Translations under genes and position numbers: made by a program
Shown here: piece by piece, positions 30,589-31,521 of the stretch
Numbering within the stretch: the first letter of the stretch is position 1
How the letters are laid out: each line of letters begins with the position of its first letter
DNA from: a virus
IMG/VR virus record: IMGVR_UViG_3300046007_007581
Span: 1-31,521 of that record
Direction: 5' to 3' (one strand)
DNA: 31,521 bases
The notes under the pieces: model-generated
What the model saw: the letters and a program-made list of their open reading frames with translations, nothing else
Told to the model about the DNA's origin: nothing
The model's database searches: none

Positions 30589-31521
30589 TTACGAACCAAG
30601 TAACTTATCCAATTCCTCAGCAATTTTTCCTAAGTTTTGTTGACCAATACTTAAATCAATACTTTTTGACCCAAACATATCGTTTTCTAAAAGAATATTC
30701 ATTTCTTTTTTATTCATGGATTCGGGTGTTACCTCACCTGCTGGGGCTTCTGTCGGAGGGGCCGTTTCACCACCTGCTTCAGGTTCACCACCAAACTCAG
30801 CACCGCCTCCACCTAATCCAGGGAATTCTGCACCAACAGGTTCACTAACTTCACCTGGAGGAGCTGCGGGTGCTCCTGCACCTTCTTTAGTTCCATAAAG
30901 TTTGTCAAGAGTATCAAAGATACCTGTTTTAGGTATAACTGTAGGAGTATTCTTAAGTTCTTCACCAATTGCTCTTTCCATTCTCTGTTGCATCAAGTCT
31001 ACCTTGATTTCATCATCAGACCATCCAAAGATATGTTTCTTAGCCCATGTTGAAGATGCTGGTTGAATACCATTACCTGGGTCGGTAACAACATCTTTAT
31101 ACAATAACATTTTCTCTTTCCACAAATCAACTTTTAACAAGTCTGCTTGTGTAGATGGGTTTGTAAGACCTAAAGTAAAGTTTGAAATTTCTTCTTCAAA
31201 TCCAAGTAAGAAAAGGTGAATAATTGCAATCTTATTCAGCTCTTGTAACATAGACTTTTGGATTCTGTTGATAGTACGTGCAAAACGAATATCTTGAAGA
31301 GCCAACGATTTACCATCACCAACAACTTCTTCAAATCCCAAGAATGCTTTTGGAATTCTCAAAGCGGTAACCAATTTTTTCTGAATGTACTCGATATCGG
31401 CAATTTCAGAAAGGTTAGTGGCACCTGGTAATGTTTCAATAGGAGAAGGTTGTGCCGGGTCACGTACAGGAATAAAGAAGTCTTGGTCAACAGCCATTTG
31501 GTTGAATCTCAAGTCAACTTC
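30589..31521 (-). CDS. gp20: Portal protein, gp20-like (partial, N-terminus beyond window)
   Basis: The frame is open to the right edge, so 310 C-terminal residues are seen; the TTG at 31512 is not a start. QMAVDQDFFIPVRDPAQP, then IETLPGATNLSEIADIEYIQKKLVTALRIPKAFLGFEE, matches T4 gp20, where the same block reads ...EDYWLPRREG...TLPGGQNLGEI. LALQDIRFARTINRIQKSML and AIIHLFLLGF follow. The portal forms the dodecameric head vertex through which DNA enters. The C-terminal part is odd: a Gly/Pro/Ala-rich linker (about 205-258) and a small acidic helix (KIAEELDKLLGS). It is first in the T4-style head order. Confidence 0.93.
   Translation of the reverse strand, partial: EVDLRFNQMAVDQDFFIPVRDPAQPSPIETLPGATNLSEIADIEYIQKKLVTALRIPKAFLGFEEVVGDGKSLALQDIRFARTINRIQKSMLQELNKIAIIHLFLLGFEEEISNFTLGLTNPSTQADLLKVDLWKEKMLLYKDVVTDPGNGIQPASSTWAKKHIFGWSDDEIKVDLMQQRMERAIGEELKNTPTVIPKTGIFDTLDKLYGTKEGAGAPAAPPGEVSEPVGAEFPGLGGGGAEFGGEPEAGGETAPPTEAPAGEVTPESMNKKEMNILLENDMFGSKSIDLSIGQQNLGKIAEELDKLLGS

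Noticed and set aside
1-31521. Diversity-generating retroelement for the fibre genes
   Set aside because: No reverse transcriptase or template/variable repeat pair was seen in the window.

Overview
The window is part of the genome of a T4-like tailed phage (myovirus), and its host is probably a member of the Bacteroidota. The T4 relationship rests on the right third. Read on the minus strand it has the T4 head order: portal (gp20-like), two small genes where T4 has 67/68, prohead protease (gp21-like), acidic scaffold (gp22-like) and major capsid protein (gp23-like). A gp55-like late sigma factor at 15944-16690 and an OB-fold, gp5-like baseplate protein at 19436-20941 support it. The host is inferred from AT-rich DNA, start codons preceded by A/T-rich sequence with almost no Shine-Dalgarno motif, one good Bacteroidota-type promoter (TTG-N21-TATATTTG, 22942-22973), a DUF4494-like protein and a phage-encoded ribosomal protein bS21. 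TAA, TAG and TGA all serve as stops, so I see no recoding. No tRNA, rRNA, CRISPR array or insertion sequence was recognised, and no stretch over 300 bases lacks a gene.

Layout. (1) 1-2936, minus: two fibre/adhesin-type proteins, one with a long Pro/Thr repeat region and one with a LamG-like fold plus a Cys-rich insert and a Pro/Thr tail. (2) 2984-5413, plus: five small genes of unknown function, one with a WYL-like domain; some look like head- or tail-associated proteins. (3) 5469-15944, plus: a compact metabolic block with many overlapping genes. It holds four glycosyltransferase genes (one a GT2-GT4-pyruvyltransferase fusion), a DEDDy exonuclease, dUTPase, three HAD phosphatases, an APS-kinase-like kinase, an NMN-adenylyltransferase-like protein, a DUF2061 membrane protein and PhoH. 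(4) 15944-22945, plus: the late sigma factor followed by tail/baseplate genes and a small Cys-containing virion-type protein. (5) 22992-23734, plus: a two-gene unit with a host-type promoter, including a membrane protein. (6) 23709-31521, mostly minus: a basic Cys-containing protein and the head operon, with two plus-strand genes inside it (a 72-residue unknown and bS21).

How it may work together. A short motif, TATTTAT (one variant TATTTAA), lies 4-27 nt upstream of nine genes or operons on both strands, nearly all of them structural. I propose it is this phage's late promoter, read by the gp55-like sigma factor encoded here. Genes in the metabolic block lack it. The glycan genes may decorate the Thr-rich fibre proteins, the capsid or the cell surface. 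Several accessory proteins carry an amphipathic helix ending in (L/I)xE, matching the prohead-protease site visible in the capsid protein, and may be internal head proteins. These functional links are inference from sequence and known families.
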